Origin: Pyrenula massariospora
Lineage: Eukaryota > Ascomycota > Eurotiomycetes > Pyrenulales > Pyrenulaceae
Length of the DNA: 64,000 nucleotides
Assembly (NCBI GenBank): GCA_021030905.1
Contig: JAGFMI010000006.1
Span: forward strand, 1,736,001-1,800,000
Reading direction: 5' to 3'
Under the pieces are notes generated by a model. That model saw only the letters and a program-made list of their open reading frames with translations, was not told where the DNA came from and searched no databases. Positions 1 through 9,990 of the stretch are shown piece by piece; positions within the stretch are counted from its first letter, which is position 1; the number at the start of each line of letters is the position of its first letter. Both the position numbers and the translations under genes were made by a program.

Positions 1-1
1 A

Positions 2-1952
2 ACCCTGGTGGTGCTTATTCGCCACGTCGTGGGACTGGCCCTGCCCAAGCGGAAAGTGAAAGATGATATTGGTAAAAAGATTCCAAATGGACCTCGAGGT
101 CTTCCTATCGTCGGTGAGTATCAGGTCTGGATAGAATGTGTAGAAATTCCACCACTGATAGTGGCCAAAGGTTCTTTTCCGTTCCTCACCCACTATCCCG
201 AGCTGAGTCTCGACTATTGGGCGAAGAAGTTTGGTAATCTCTATTCGATTTGGCTTGGTAATCAACTCTTCGTAGTCGTATCGGATCCTGGTATTGCCAA
301 AGATTTGATGGTCACCCATGGCGCTATCTTCTCAAGCAGGAAGGAGATGTTCATCAAGAGCCAAACGGTTTTTGCTGGTCGAGGCATCACGGCGACTCCG
401 TACAACAGCCGATGGTAACTTTCTTGATAACGAAGCGAGCTTTGCTGAGTCGAATTTACAGGCGGAAACACCGAAGAATCGCAACAGGCTGGTTATGTCA
501 AAAAGCGGTCGATGATTATACGCCAGTGCTAGATCGTGAAGCGACTGTACTGATCAAGGCATTGTATGAAGCTGGGAAAGGCGGCCTAGTACCGGTCAAT
601 CCACAGGTAAGTGATGCAGCAAATAGATCGAAAACGACACAGCTAAGTTTTGATTAGCCGCATGCAGGTCGTTGTAGTTTGAATAACATGCTTAACATCG
701 TATTTGGAATCAGAACGGACAGTATTCACCATCCTCTCGTTGCTCAGGCCCTGAAACTCAGTCGTGAATTTATGTAGAATCTCGCCCCTTGATAATTAGC
801 ACAGCTAGCTTAACTGACACAAATAAAGGAACTGCACGGGACCAATGTCGAACTTGGTAGATTTCTTGCCAATTCTGCAGAAGCTCCCAAGTCCAATGTT
901 GTCCAGAGGGAAACGTCTTCATCAAGGACTTGTCGATACCTACGGAGGCATGATCAAGGAAGTCGAAGAAAAGATGAATCACGGTGTCCCAGTTGACAAT
1001 TGTCTTGCAAAATCAATGATCGAAACAAGGGCGGAGGAAGACATGGATGACCTAGATATGGCGATTCTTGCTTCAGCTTTCATGATCGGAGGAGTCGAAA
1101 CAGTAAGCTGAAAGGAGGTTTTTTCATAGCTCCGGGGGCGATGCTGACCCGCTTCCAGACAGCTTCAATTATGCAGTGGTTCTCAGCTCTTATTCCTGCA
1201 TACCCTGAAATTCAGAGGAAGGCACAAGAAGAGCTGGACAACGTCGTCGGACGTGATCGCCTTCCTACTGTCAATGACGAGGTCAATCTTCCTTACTGCC
1301 ATGCAATCGTGAAGGAGGTACTAACCATACCAATGCATTCATGACCCTGCTAATATGTCTCATAGGTAGAGCGTTGCCATAACCCGTTTTGGCTAGGGAC
1401 ACCACATGTCGCCAGTGAGGATTTTTGTTACAAGGGTAAATTGATTCCAAAGGACACAGTTGTTGTCTTGAATACATGGACCATGCACCATGATGCAGAG
1501 AGACACCAAAACCCGGGGATGTTCATGGTAAGGAGCGAACCTTCACCCTTTATAATTTAAACTCTGACCAGGTTCTAGCCTGAGCGGTACCTGCATGATA
1601 ACCTGACTTCCGCTCAAAGCTCAAACGTTGTGAATCCTAGAGAACGGGACCATTGGATGTTTGGCGCCGGGTAAGTCCACGGATCTTGTCCGATAGCTTG
1701 TGGTATCGGAATTCAGGAATCTCATTCATCTACAGGAGACGCATCTGTCCAGGCATGATCGTCGCCGAGCGCGAGATCTGGCTCACAATCTCTCGCATGC
1801 TTTGGGCTTTCGACATGAAGGAACTTCCGGGCCAGCCAATTGATTTGAAGGAATATGATGGCTTATCCGGAAGGTCCCCGATTCCATTCCAGATCAAGCT
1901 TAGACCCAGGGATGAGAATGTTCATAAAGTGCTCTTGGGGGCCAAGATATGA
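2..1952 (+). CDS. Cytochrome P450 monooxygenase, 5' end cut by window edge
   Basis: This is a heme-thiolate monooxygenase, normally anchored in the ER membrane and acting with P450 reductase. Nine exons fit by phase: 2-113, 171-414, 462-606, 658-773, 829-1102, 1159-1317, 1366-1527, 1579-1670 and 1736-1952. Together they give about 506 residues plus a missing N-terminal anchor. Visible marks are the proline-rich hinge PNGPRGLP, the C-helix WRKHR, the I-helix segment GGVETT (Glu before Thr-Thr), the K-helix EVER (ExxR), PERYL, and the heme loop FGAGRRICPG, which is split by the last intron. All joins are in frame, so the gene looks intact. The CYP family and substrate are not recognisable. No other biosynthetic gene lies beside it in the window, so a pathway role cannot be inferred. 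Confidence 0.9.
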
Positions 1953-2941
1953 ATGGGGTCCTTTGGATGGCCATCGGTACACGCTGTCGAGCTGTGTAAG
2001 CAAGCAGGACAATTTTACCGCCCTGGAGGCTTTCGTTTGAGTTCCTTGACGCAAGGTCAGAATCGTTTTGATGCAGACCTAAAACAGTAGGAGGCCAGTA
2101 TGTAGACTTGGTCAATATATTGTTACTTTGAAGCCTTGAAAATCGTCTTGTTATCTCTGAAGTTGGTGATACACTCATAGATTGTGAGGTTCCGTCGAGA
2201 TGTATCTCGACCCAACAGCCGGATATCTTAGTCAATCAAAAATCGCATAGAAACTAGTCGTTCAACTTATAAATCTCAACAAAAACATTTAGTGTGTTCA
2301 TGTATTCCTCAGTCAGCCGTGAAGGTCATTCGATCCGGGAGTGAGGTCCATATGATGGATGAGAACAGGTCAAATTGCAAGAGGTCTTGGGCTTCCAGGA
2401 TTCAATGTAACAGTAGGAAAACGCCAAGGCTGTTTTATTCCTTTAGGCGTCAGCTTTTCTTCATAAGATAAGCAGCTCCCGCTATTCCTTATCAAAAATT
2501 AGCTGTTATGATAAAGCTTGGCCTTGTATCAGTGGTGCTATTGAAGCATCTCAACGATCTCACAGCAAAGAACATCCAAGATCAGGATCAATCCCCAACG
2601 TTCCCTTAGGATTATGTTATAACTTCTCCGTGAGATGAATCTTTATCATTACGATAAAGCCAGATCCTCGCGCCGGCGAAAGGGCTGAAAAGAAGAAATA
2701 TATGTGGTGATGAGGACTATTTTATAAGGAGCAGCGTACAAAGAGCTTCGGACAACGTCCGAAAAACAATATCGGCGCCTCCGAGACGCGTCTCACGTCC
2801 TCGGCCAGAGGTAGATGCTAGGGTTTAGGGCTAAAGTAAAAGTCACATGATCACACCTCCACTCCGATTTGATGATGCGCCAACCACCATCAGAGTCGTT
2901 GTCACCATCATCTCAGATTATCCATCGTTTCGTCACACATC
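1953..2941. other. Intergenic region, P450 to eS25
   Basis: No supported gene was found. The distal part should hold the P450 3' UTR. The last 150 bases before the ribosomal protein gene hold its promoter boxes, listed separately. Confidence 0.6.
2819..2847 (+). promoter_or_regulatory. Ribosomal-protein promoter boxes (telobox/HomolE-like and HomolD-like)
   Basis: TAGGGTTTAGGG at 2819-2830 resembles the telomere-repeat/HomolE class of box. AGTCACA at 2841-2847 resembles HomolD (CAGTCACA), which drives ribosomal protein genes in Schizosaccharomyces pombe. They sit about 95-125 bp upstream of the eS25 ATG, where such boxes are expected. The match is by eye; binding is inferred. Confidence 0.5.
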
Positions 2942-3389
2942 ATGGTACGTCATTCTCTTGTTACAGCAGGAACACAATTACCCATATTTGATCGGCTTGC
3001 GCATCAACGGTATTCTCAAAGAGCTAATTGAAACATCATAGGCCCCCGCAGCATCCGGCGGCAAGAAGCAGAAGAAGAAGTGGTCGAAAGGAAAGGTTTG
3101 CACCACACAGTCTATCCGATCTGAAGTTCAATCTTAATGTTCTGCTATTCAGGTCAAAGACAAGGCGAACCACGCCGTGATCCTCGATAAATCCACCTCC
3201 GACAAACTCTACAAAGATGTCCAATCCTACCGCCTTATAACAGTCGCCGTCCTCGTCGATCGGCTGAAGATCAATGGAAGTCTGGCACGAAAAGCGCTTC
3301 ACGACTTGGAGGAGAAGGGCATGATTAAAAAGGTGGTGGGGCATTCGAGAGGGAGCATATATACAAGGGCTGCAGCAGGTGGTGATTAG
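2942..3389 (+). CDS. RPS25: 40S ribosomal protein S25 (eS25)
   Basis: This is a component of the small ribosomal subunit head, 97 residues long, normal for fungal eS25. Exons are 2942-2944 (only the ATG), 3042-3095 and 3153-3389. The protein starts MAPAASGGKKQKKKWSKGK, a Lys-rich tail typical of the family. The winged-helix core follows, with KLYKDVQSYRLITVAVL, LARKALHDLEEKGMIKKV and SRGSIYTRA. The first intron begins immediately after the start codon and is long for this locus (97 bp), a layout common in fungal ribosomal protein genes. The promoter has RP-type boxes. Identity is clear from the core sequence. Confidence 0.95.
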
Positions 3390-3855
3390 ACGGATAAGCA
3401 GGGATGGGGTGGTCATTTGGTGCGCACTATTGAAAAAGGCTGATTCGGGCATATGACAACTAGTGCATGGCATTGGACGCTGAACAGAAAGACCTGTACC
3501 TTCTTCAGGTCGCAGATATTCATGAATATGCCAATTTTCAAGCCCGAAAGAAAGTACTCTCTTCTACGATTCTACAATAACTAGGCCATGATCAAGTGCA
3601 ACCTGATCGGAACAGCTACTGCAACAAGGTACTGATCACTCGACTGATACCGCTTCCTCCACGCCGTTCCGTGACGCATCTGAAGACCCTCGATTCTAGG
3701 AAGCTTGCTCATTTCCATTTATGGGAAAGCTCTATCAACGAGAACATTCAATGCATTTGTCAAGTCGATTCTATACAATCCTACTATGGACATTCGCCTT
3801 GGGATACTGTATGCGCTTTCTTTTTGCAATGCTCGTATACAACTTTTTCCTTTTG
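3390..3855. other. Convergent intergenic region, eS25 and cytochrome b5-like gene
   Basis: The two flanking genes are transcribed towards each other, so this stretch should hold both 3' ends. Nothing else was recognised. Confidence 0.5.
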
Positions 3856-4615
3856 CTATTCCCTTTTTCGCTTTGGCTTCGCCTTAACAGCACGCTCGCA
3901 AAGCTTTGGTGGAGGTCCATCATATACCTGCAGCGTCATCCGTCCAGCTCGGAAGTATTTCTTCGAATCACCGTAAAACTTCTCCCACCTTTCCACCTCC
4001 GCCTTAACCTTCTTCTTTGCCTCTCTCGTCTCCTGCTCTCTCCTCGCTTTCCTCGCACCGCTCGATATATTCTCGTCCGGGTCATCTACAGGGATATAGA
4101 CTGCTTCTGCGCCCCTCATGTCTCCAGTCCGGTCTTCTGCAAAACAGCCTGTCACAAATGCCCGGGTCGCGTCCGCTCCGGCGAAGTTGTGATAGCTGCC
4201 GCCTGGACCGTACGTGTGGGGAGAGGCGGAGACGTCGAAGATTGTGCCATTGATAGCAAGGTAAATCGGTAAAGACTTGTCGGTTCCGTTGTAAAGCGAA
4301 AGTTGCTCAGGCGTGAGGACGACTTCACCTTTCTGTACCCTATGATTTAGCTTTGCCACGAGTCACCAAATATCGACCTACCAGCGCAGCTTGAAGCTGG
4401 TCCAACCTCGTGAACCATGGCCTATAGCCCCATAGCAGGGACTCGCCGCCTGTAACAAAGTAGGAAAGGGCAAGGGGAATAATGCACAGAGTTACTAAAA
4501 CACGGCATATGTCGAGTAGGCTGATGCCGCGGCTTTCATCAGAAACAGCATTTTCGGCGTTTTTGCTCGGCGATGGTTCTTCTGCGACTGGTTTTCGCCG
4601 GCGGATATCTGCCAT
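3856..4615 (-). CDS. Cytochrome b5-like heme-binding membrane protein (MAPR/DAP1 family)
   Basis: This is a 236-residue protein in two exons, 4615-4382 and 4332-3856, joined across a 49-bp intron. The N-terminus is hydrophilic (about residues 1-32). A membrane helix (about 33-56) is followed by a short WGYRPWFTRL stretch, then the heme/steroid-binding core. The core starts at LTPEQLSLYNGTD and contains PIYLAINGTIFDVS, YGPGGSYHNFAGADATRAF and GCFAEDRTGDMRG. The pattern matches membrane-associated progesterone receptor components, which have a Tyr-ligated heme rather than the bis-His of true cytochrome b5. DAP1 of yeast supports Erg11 and other P450s in the ER. The tail is Lys-rich (KPKRKRE). 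The chosen acceptor (cag at 4335-4333) is the only one that keeps frame. Confidence 0.85.
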
Positions 4616-5177
4616 GATTTCAAGTGATGGGCGTCATTTGTAGAGACAGTAAGACTCAACAGAGTGTCTTATAGACCTTAAGCCCTGATCTGACATGCAG
4701 CCCTCGTAGACTGGTCCCTGCTCAGCTTTCTCAACCTCGGTCGATTGGACAATTCTTGGGACGGATCGGCAAACCTTCCTCTCCACAGAACCTGCCATGT
4801 CAAAATGGCGCGGACGGTAGATCTTGGAAAGCTTTTCGGTCAAAACTTCCAGGTCAAGGACTGGGTACTTAGAAACTTTGACAACCATTGCCGAAGAGAA
4901 AGTGCCTCTCGTTGAGATTTCAACCTCGAGGTGGCACAAGTGGCATTGCTTGCTGCACGCCCTATTGTCCTACATGAAATGCAACTATCCACAGGGAGTA
5001 GTCATGGCGACGAGAATGACTGGCTCAGATGAGTATCAGGATCCGGCTTTGGCAGGGGAGCCTTGAGAGGATGGCGCAGTCCCTTCAGGCTCCTATATTG
5101 ACCGCTCCTCAAATTGTAAGTGCGTTTCCTTGGGTGCTTTGTGGTTTTTTCAAGGATTCCTCAAATGTGTATGCAGA
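4616..5177. other. Divergent promoter region
   Basis: The stretch lies between a minus-strand and a plus-strand gene, so it should carry both promoters. Open frames on both strands show no recognisable protein. Confidence 0.5.
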
Positions 5178-6737
5178 ATGGTAGCAGCGTTTGGATTCTC
5201 TGTTAGTGAGTATTGGGATGTGGAAAGAGCTCCACGTTTCCAGGCTGGGATGACAAAACTGATGGTCTAAAGGCGACTTTATCACAGCCATAACAATTCT
5301 CAAGACACTGTACACAGCTTTGAAAGAACATGGCGGAGCTTCTGAGAACTACCAACAGGCTACGCTAGAGCTAGAAGCCCTGAGTTCGACGCTCCAATAC
5401 GTCGAAGCTCTACATGAATCCAACTTTTGTCTGAGCAATTATGTCGAAGTCAAGAGCCAGGCACAGAGGGTTCACCAAGTCGTAGCAAGCTTTTTGAACA
5501 AAGCCGAAAAGTACGCCCCAGATCTCGGGACGTTGAGCAAAAAGAAGCCTCACCGAGCCATATTTGCGAAAGGCAAATGGGCGTTTCTTGAGCCTAAAGA
5601 GCTCAAAAAACTCCGGACAGTAGTACATTCAGGGCTGTTAAGTATAAATACCTTGCTTGGAATAGAGAACCTGTAGGTCATACACATGGTTACCCAAAAG
5701 CGAAATTGATCGGTGTTCGCAATCACTCGGCACAGCTACGGATCAACCAGACTTCTTTCAAAGCCCAAGACGCTTCAGACAACACCAAGACGCTTGACAC
5801 TCTTGCGCAAATATCTCTCCACATCAACAGCCTCAAGGCCTCTAACGACGTAGTTCTCAGCAATGTTCAAGCTTTAACCGCGTCCTACAAAACCGGCATT
5901 TTCGCTGCTATGGGAAGGATGCAGCAGCCCACCCTGCCACGGGGAAATTGCACTGAAGAGCAGGACCAAATTGACCAAACGCTGACTCATCTCGGTTCAA
6001 ACATTACTTCTTTCATGACCCCAGCCACAGCGCTGTCTCATGCATTACCTACTCTGATACCTGCGATTGCTCTAACCCCCCGATCTCCTTCAGGTGATTC
6101 AATCAGCGTTGAGCAAGCTCTAATCGTTCTCTACCAGGCTGCAAGAGACAGTATAATAACTGCTCCCTCTCGTATTTCTGCAGCCATCATCTGTCTGTTA
6201 CGCGTCCTAGCCAATGCTTTTCCGCAGTTCATTCTTTATCTTCAATTCCTGCAAAATATCCCACAAGCTGTCTCGTTCTTGCAGAACAGCATCAACTTTG
6301 AAGACGTTTTAGGTCGGCATCACTCTCTTCCATTCACATATTTTCAGCACTGGTCAACATTCCAGAGCATGCTACATAACACTTTCAGAGATACCCCTGG
6401 CACAGATCGGGTACTTAGGGATGAGTTCATCTTGAGGACAGTCATTTCACCTTCACGTAAGCTCGCCACTCCTGTCGCGCGGAAAGAAATTACTCTTCAT
6501 GAATCAAACTGGTCTGACTGGGTCCGTCCTGGGATCAAGGTGGTAATGTCCATGATCATGTCCACAGCAAAATCCTGGAATGGACTATGCCCTTGCTGCT
6601 CCGGCGACGCGAAACTTTTACATGGGGAAGAATACAAATGCCGGAGCTGCGCCTTGACTTTCTTGAGATCGTTTTCTCCAGCTATGAATCTTTCCGACCT
6701 TGTCACGGAGTGTAGGGGGATGTACGAAAAGGCATAG
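5178..6737 (+). CDS. Fungal helical-domain protein with C-terminal zinc ribbon
   Basis: This is a 477-residue protein from exons 5178-5205, 5273-5641 and 5701-6737. The start VAAFGFSVSDFITAI, followed by an amphipathic helical segment rich in Leu, resembles the N-terminal helical domain that heads many fungal NLR-like and ubiquitin-like-domain proteins. No NACHT or NB-ARC P-loop follows. The middle (about residues 150-330) is mainly helical and rather hydrophobic. Near the end is a CxxC pair twice (CPCC then CRSC), a likely zinc ribbon. An in-frame stop at 5674 would end the second exon early, but a 59-bp intron (5642-5700) with correct phase removes it. The function is unknown. Family placement is by resemblance only. 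The C-terminal limit is uncertain because a downstream frame may be a further exon. Confidence 0.6.
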
Positions 6738-6803
6738 AATCACTTTGATGTTGGCGGCTCGGCGGTTCTCTCCGCACAGGGGTTTCAAAGCGAATCGGAG
6801 CAA

Positions 6804-7331
6804 TTGAGACATTCCGAGAGGAACCTTTCTCCTCCAATGCATGGAGTAAAGAGAGATCAAGATGGAGGCATCCATCCCGAAGTCGGTTCTCTCATTGAGC
6901 GCGCCATCCAGCAGGAAGAGACAGAGTTGAGAGCTTTCAAAAGAGTCCATGTCCCATTCTTTATCCCTTCGAAATACATCATAGACACCAATGGCACCTA
7001 CAGCACAGATGGAGCATCATCAGAAACGCCCATGAGCGATGAGTTGACTATCTTCAGCAACGGAGTCTTCCCGGAGAGAACAGCATGCGCCCTCTGTGGC
7101 ATAACCGTGCAGCGCCCTCTATCCGATGATGTTGGTGATGTCAAAATCGATGCGCTTCCCGGCATGCCGCGGCCCCGGCTGACTGTGTATGATGAGCTCG
7201 TTCTCCATGTAGTGAACGCTCACCTTCACCGAGGGGAGATCTCAGGACTTGGGAAACGAAATTCGTCCGTCAATAGAAGGTTGTGGGAGAGCAAATTGTT
7301 GTTAGAGGCTCGTCCGGCAAAGCTTTTATGA
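6804..7331 (+). CDS. Possible 3' exon or small downstream gene with CxxC..HxxxH site
   Basis: This is an open stretch of about 175 codons with coding-like composition, and no ATG suits its first codon. It contains CALCG, then about 45 residues later HVVNAHLHRG, a spacing compatible with a zinc-binding C2-H2-type site. It lies 66 bp after the stop of the preceding zinc-ribbon gene. A splice from about 6698 (GT donor inside the codons before that stop) to the cag ending near 6779 would fuse it in frame. The donor (GTCACG) is weak, so a separate gene with an ATG further in is also possible. No family was recognised. Confidence 0.35.
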   Translation: MRHSERNLSPPMHGVKRDQDGGIHPEVGSLIERAIQQEETELRAFKRVHVPFFIPSKYIIDTNGTYSTDGASSETPMSDELTIFSNGVFPERTACALCGITVQRPLSDDVGDVKIDALPGMPRPRLTVYDELVLHVVNAHLHRGEISGLGKRNSSVNRRLWESKLLLEARPAKLL

Positions 7332-7993
7332 GCACGAGGTGACATCTAGCCATAGCATGCCATTCAGACAAGAAAATCGAGACACAATGTCCGCAATCTT
7401 CAATGATCCTGAACCCTTCGTCTCAGACTGAACTTGAAATCTCTTCCTGTAGCAGTGGAGGCCGCCGATGCCGGCTACCAGTGCTATCTTGTTAATCGTA
7501 TCAACTCTGTGAAGATCACGGCCCGAGATCTCACGTGTTTTTCTAGTTGCGAGCATACATCACAAAGCTCGCCAGCAATTTTCACTCAAGCCCGTTCATC
7601 CTGCGAAGGAAGTCCTCTAGACCTCCCGTGACCGCCCCATGACCATTTCACCGAGAATGCCTTCACTGATATCCTTCTATGACGGCCGCCCGTTCCAGTC
7701 TGAGCCTCTCTCGAACAATGAAAATCTTCACTACCGCCTTATGCAATCATTCCACAAAAGCCATGTTTTCCCAAGACACCATTCCTGAAAGTCATATTTC
7801 CTCCAAGTCAAGTTATACCTATCTCAAAGACCTACCCACACGTTGCGCCCTTATATTTCATCCACCTGCTTTATCCAAATATCATAAACAACCTCCAAGC
7901 TCTTCATACAGCCCATACGGCAACCGCAGCTACACAACCAAAAGAAGGGCAGTTCACATACCAAAAGAAGCAACTCCCCAGGCCGAACCGGCA
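7332..7993. other. Intergenic region
   Basis: No convincing gene. The open frame that runs into the small Cys-rich protein begins at 7679, but its first 105 codons look non-coding. Confidence 0.4.
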
Positions 7994-8176
7994 ATGTGCA
8001 TCGCATGGCTTCATGTCTGGGCTAGCTGCGGCTGCTGGCGGCCTGTTTCATACGAACAGGAACCCAGGTGCCGGGAGAAGGGTCGCTGGTGTGCTGCATT
8101 GCGGCAGGTGAAGGTGTATGGACCAATGGGAAGGGAGCCGGGGAGATGTGTAGACTGTATTAGGAAGGCAGGTTGA
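7994..8176 (+). CDS. Small cysteine-rich protein, unknown function
   Basis: This is a 60-residue reading frame starting MCIAWLHVWASCGCW, with eight cysteines including CGC and a terminal CVDC. No signal peptide is evident, so it is probably not a secreted effector. The Met at 7994 is preferred over the in-frame Met at 7679 because the upstream 105 codons have an unremarkable, low-complexity translation. Pezizomycotina genomes contain many small CxC proteins of this general look, probably zinc-binding. The assignment to such a group is an impression, not a match. Confidence 0.4.
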   Translation: MCIAWLHVWASCGCWRPVSYEQEPRCREKGRWCAALRQVKVYGPMGREPGRCVDCIRKAG

Positions 8177-8427
8177 ATGGTACGTATGTAGAGAAAGATA
8201 TTGCTATACATACGTTATGAGGCTAACCATCCACCACAGAGCCAACAGTACCACCTTCTAGAGTGCCAACGTCCTCCTCACCAGCGGGTCCCTCTTCTCT
8301 TGAGTAATGACAAGCCTCTTCATCCGCTCGCCGCATCGACATCGACATCCTCTCAAGCATGACCAGCATCCTCCACCTCAGTATCTCCCTCTCGATATTC
8401 CCCATCGCAGACCAGTCGTCTCACCCG

Positions 8428-9990
8428 CTAAGCAACCGCTCCATCCCCATCAACCCCCTCTCCTGCCTCACCCCCGCTCTCATCCTCCTTCTCCCACGCC
8501 CGATCAAAAACATCATTCAACGCATCCTGAAACACATGACAATTGTAATCAATCAACCCCTTCTTTTCCTTGGCTTCTGGATTCCTTATCAACGCCACCA
8601 GACACAGATACTTATTCATCTCCATGAGATAGATCATCGTGCCATCCTGCACAATGCACTGGCTCTCCGCCTCGATGCACTGCGGCCCCGTCTTCCTCCC
8701 CGGCTGCTCCGTGTCGCGCATGTAGCTGTACAGCTCCGACGTGTCGACAACCACATCCACAAAGTCGGAGCCCATCTCGTAGAGCGCGCTGCTGCCGCTG
8801 GGGCGGGTGTCGCTGCCAATATAAATCTTGGAGAGGACGTCGAAGAGGTACGCCTTCTCCATGCCGGTGTTGTTGACGAGGATGTTGAGCAGGTTCTCGA
8901 GGGTGGGGAGCTGCGGGACCAGGCGCTGGATGATCTTGGAGAAGGCCTCGAAGATGGTGTAGTCGTAGATGCTGGTCATGTGGTAGCTGATCTGCGGCAT
9001 GGGGGGTCCGCGGTCGTCGCCAGAGCCGCTGCCGTAGCCGGCGTCGGAGAGCTCGTCTTCGATTCGTTGGGAGACGTCTTGGAGGATCTCGGTGCGCCAG
9101 TCTTGGTTGAGGCCGTCGGTTTTGTGGATGAGGACTTCGATGTGGATGTGTGGGTGGGTGGATTGGAGGCTTAGGATTGTGTGGACGAGGCGGAGGAGGG
9201 ATGGGGTGTAGTCGTCTTGGGCGTCGATTACCCAGACTAGGGCGCCGTAGGTGGAGAAAAGGGCTGTTGGGTCGAAGTCAGGGGTCGGGTTGGCGGGGTC
9301 AAAGTAGTCGAGTTGACCAGGGAAGTCCCAGATTTGGAAGTCCATGAAGGAGCTGAGGCAGGCGTTAGTGGAACGCAATAAAATATCGAGAACGCTTTGA
9401 TAAAATAAGAGAAGTGATAATTGAGATTGCAGCGCTGCCAGTCGGTAATTACCGGATCATGGCCAAATGAGATGAAAGCCGGAGGGGGTAAGAAGAGTGC
9501 GCTTGAGTGCGGAATTCATGGCTAGGCAAGATTCAGCTACACTTACCGCATTGAGTCTTTCTGAATACGCGTGGTTGATTCAAGGAACAGTGTCTCCTGT
9601 GGCGGCATTTTGTGGAAGACAACACTGGTGATGGAGGATTTGCCGCTCCTGCATAATTGTAGAGGTAAGTTTCATTTGATGGCTCCAAAGCAGTCTCGAC
9701 AGCGCCTACCTCCTCTGGCCCATCAGTAAAAGCCTAGGCTTATTATGCCCGAGCTTTCTGTTGGCTTTACCATTCTGGTCTTGATCGTCTTGTGCCTCTG
9801 TGCCCTGCAGATGAGACCGGAGTCTCTCAGTCAGCGGAGTCATGCGAGCGAAGCCCTGACCGTGAAGGCTGCTAGAATCAGAAAAGACAAGAAACGGATC
9901 TCCATAGGGTCGGTCTCGGTAAGAAACACGGAGCAATTCGCTGGACCGTTCACACAGGGTTGGAGGAAGATCGGGACCGGTCGCCATCAC
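8428..9990 (-). CDS. GTR2: Rag GTPase Gtr2 (RagC/D type)
   Basis: This is the subunit of the Gtr1-Gtr2 heterodimer that relays amino-acid status to TORC1 at the vacuole as part of the EGO complex. Exons are 9990-9710, 9648-9547 and 9352-8428, giving 435 residues. The P-loop GQRRSGKSS is split by the first intron. Switch II reads WDFPGQLD, and the base-recognition motif is HKTDGL (RagC/D carry HKxD where Ras-like proteins have NKxD). The C-terminal roadblock-like part contains the conserved [18 protein letters not shown] and KGLIDYN. About 85 residues precede the P-loop, far more than in yeast Gtr2, so the first Met may not be the one used. The sense strand goes from C-rich at its 5' side to G-rich at its 3' end. 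Confidence 0.92.

Noticed and set aside
1510-1580. Apparent frame break in the P450 near the PERYL motif
   Set aside because: An intron from 1528 to 1578 joins ATG TTC ATG to CCT GAG CGG in frame and restores the family motif.
5674-5706. Stop codon that seemed to break the helical-domain/zinc-ribbon gene
   Set aside because: A 59-bp intron (5642-5700) with GT..AG ends and correct phase removes it, so no frameshift is needed.
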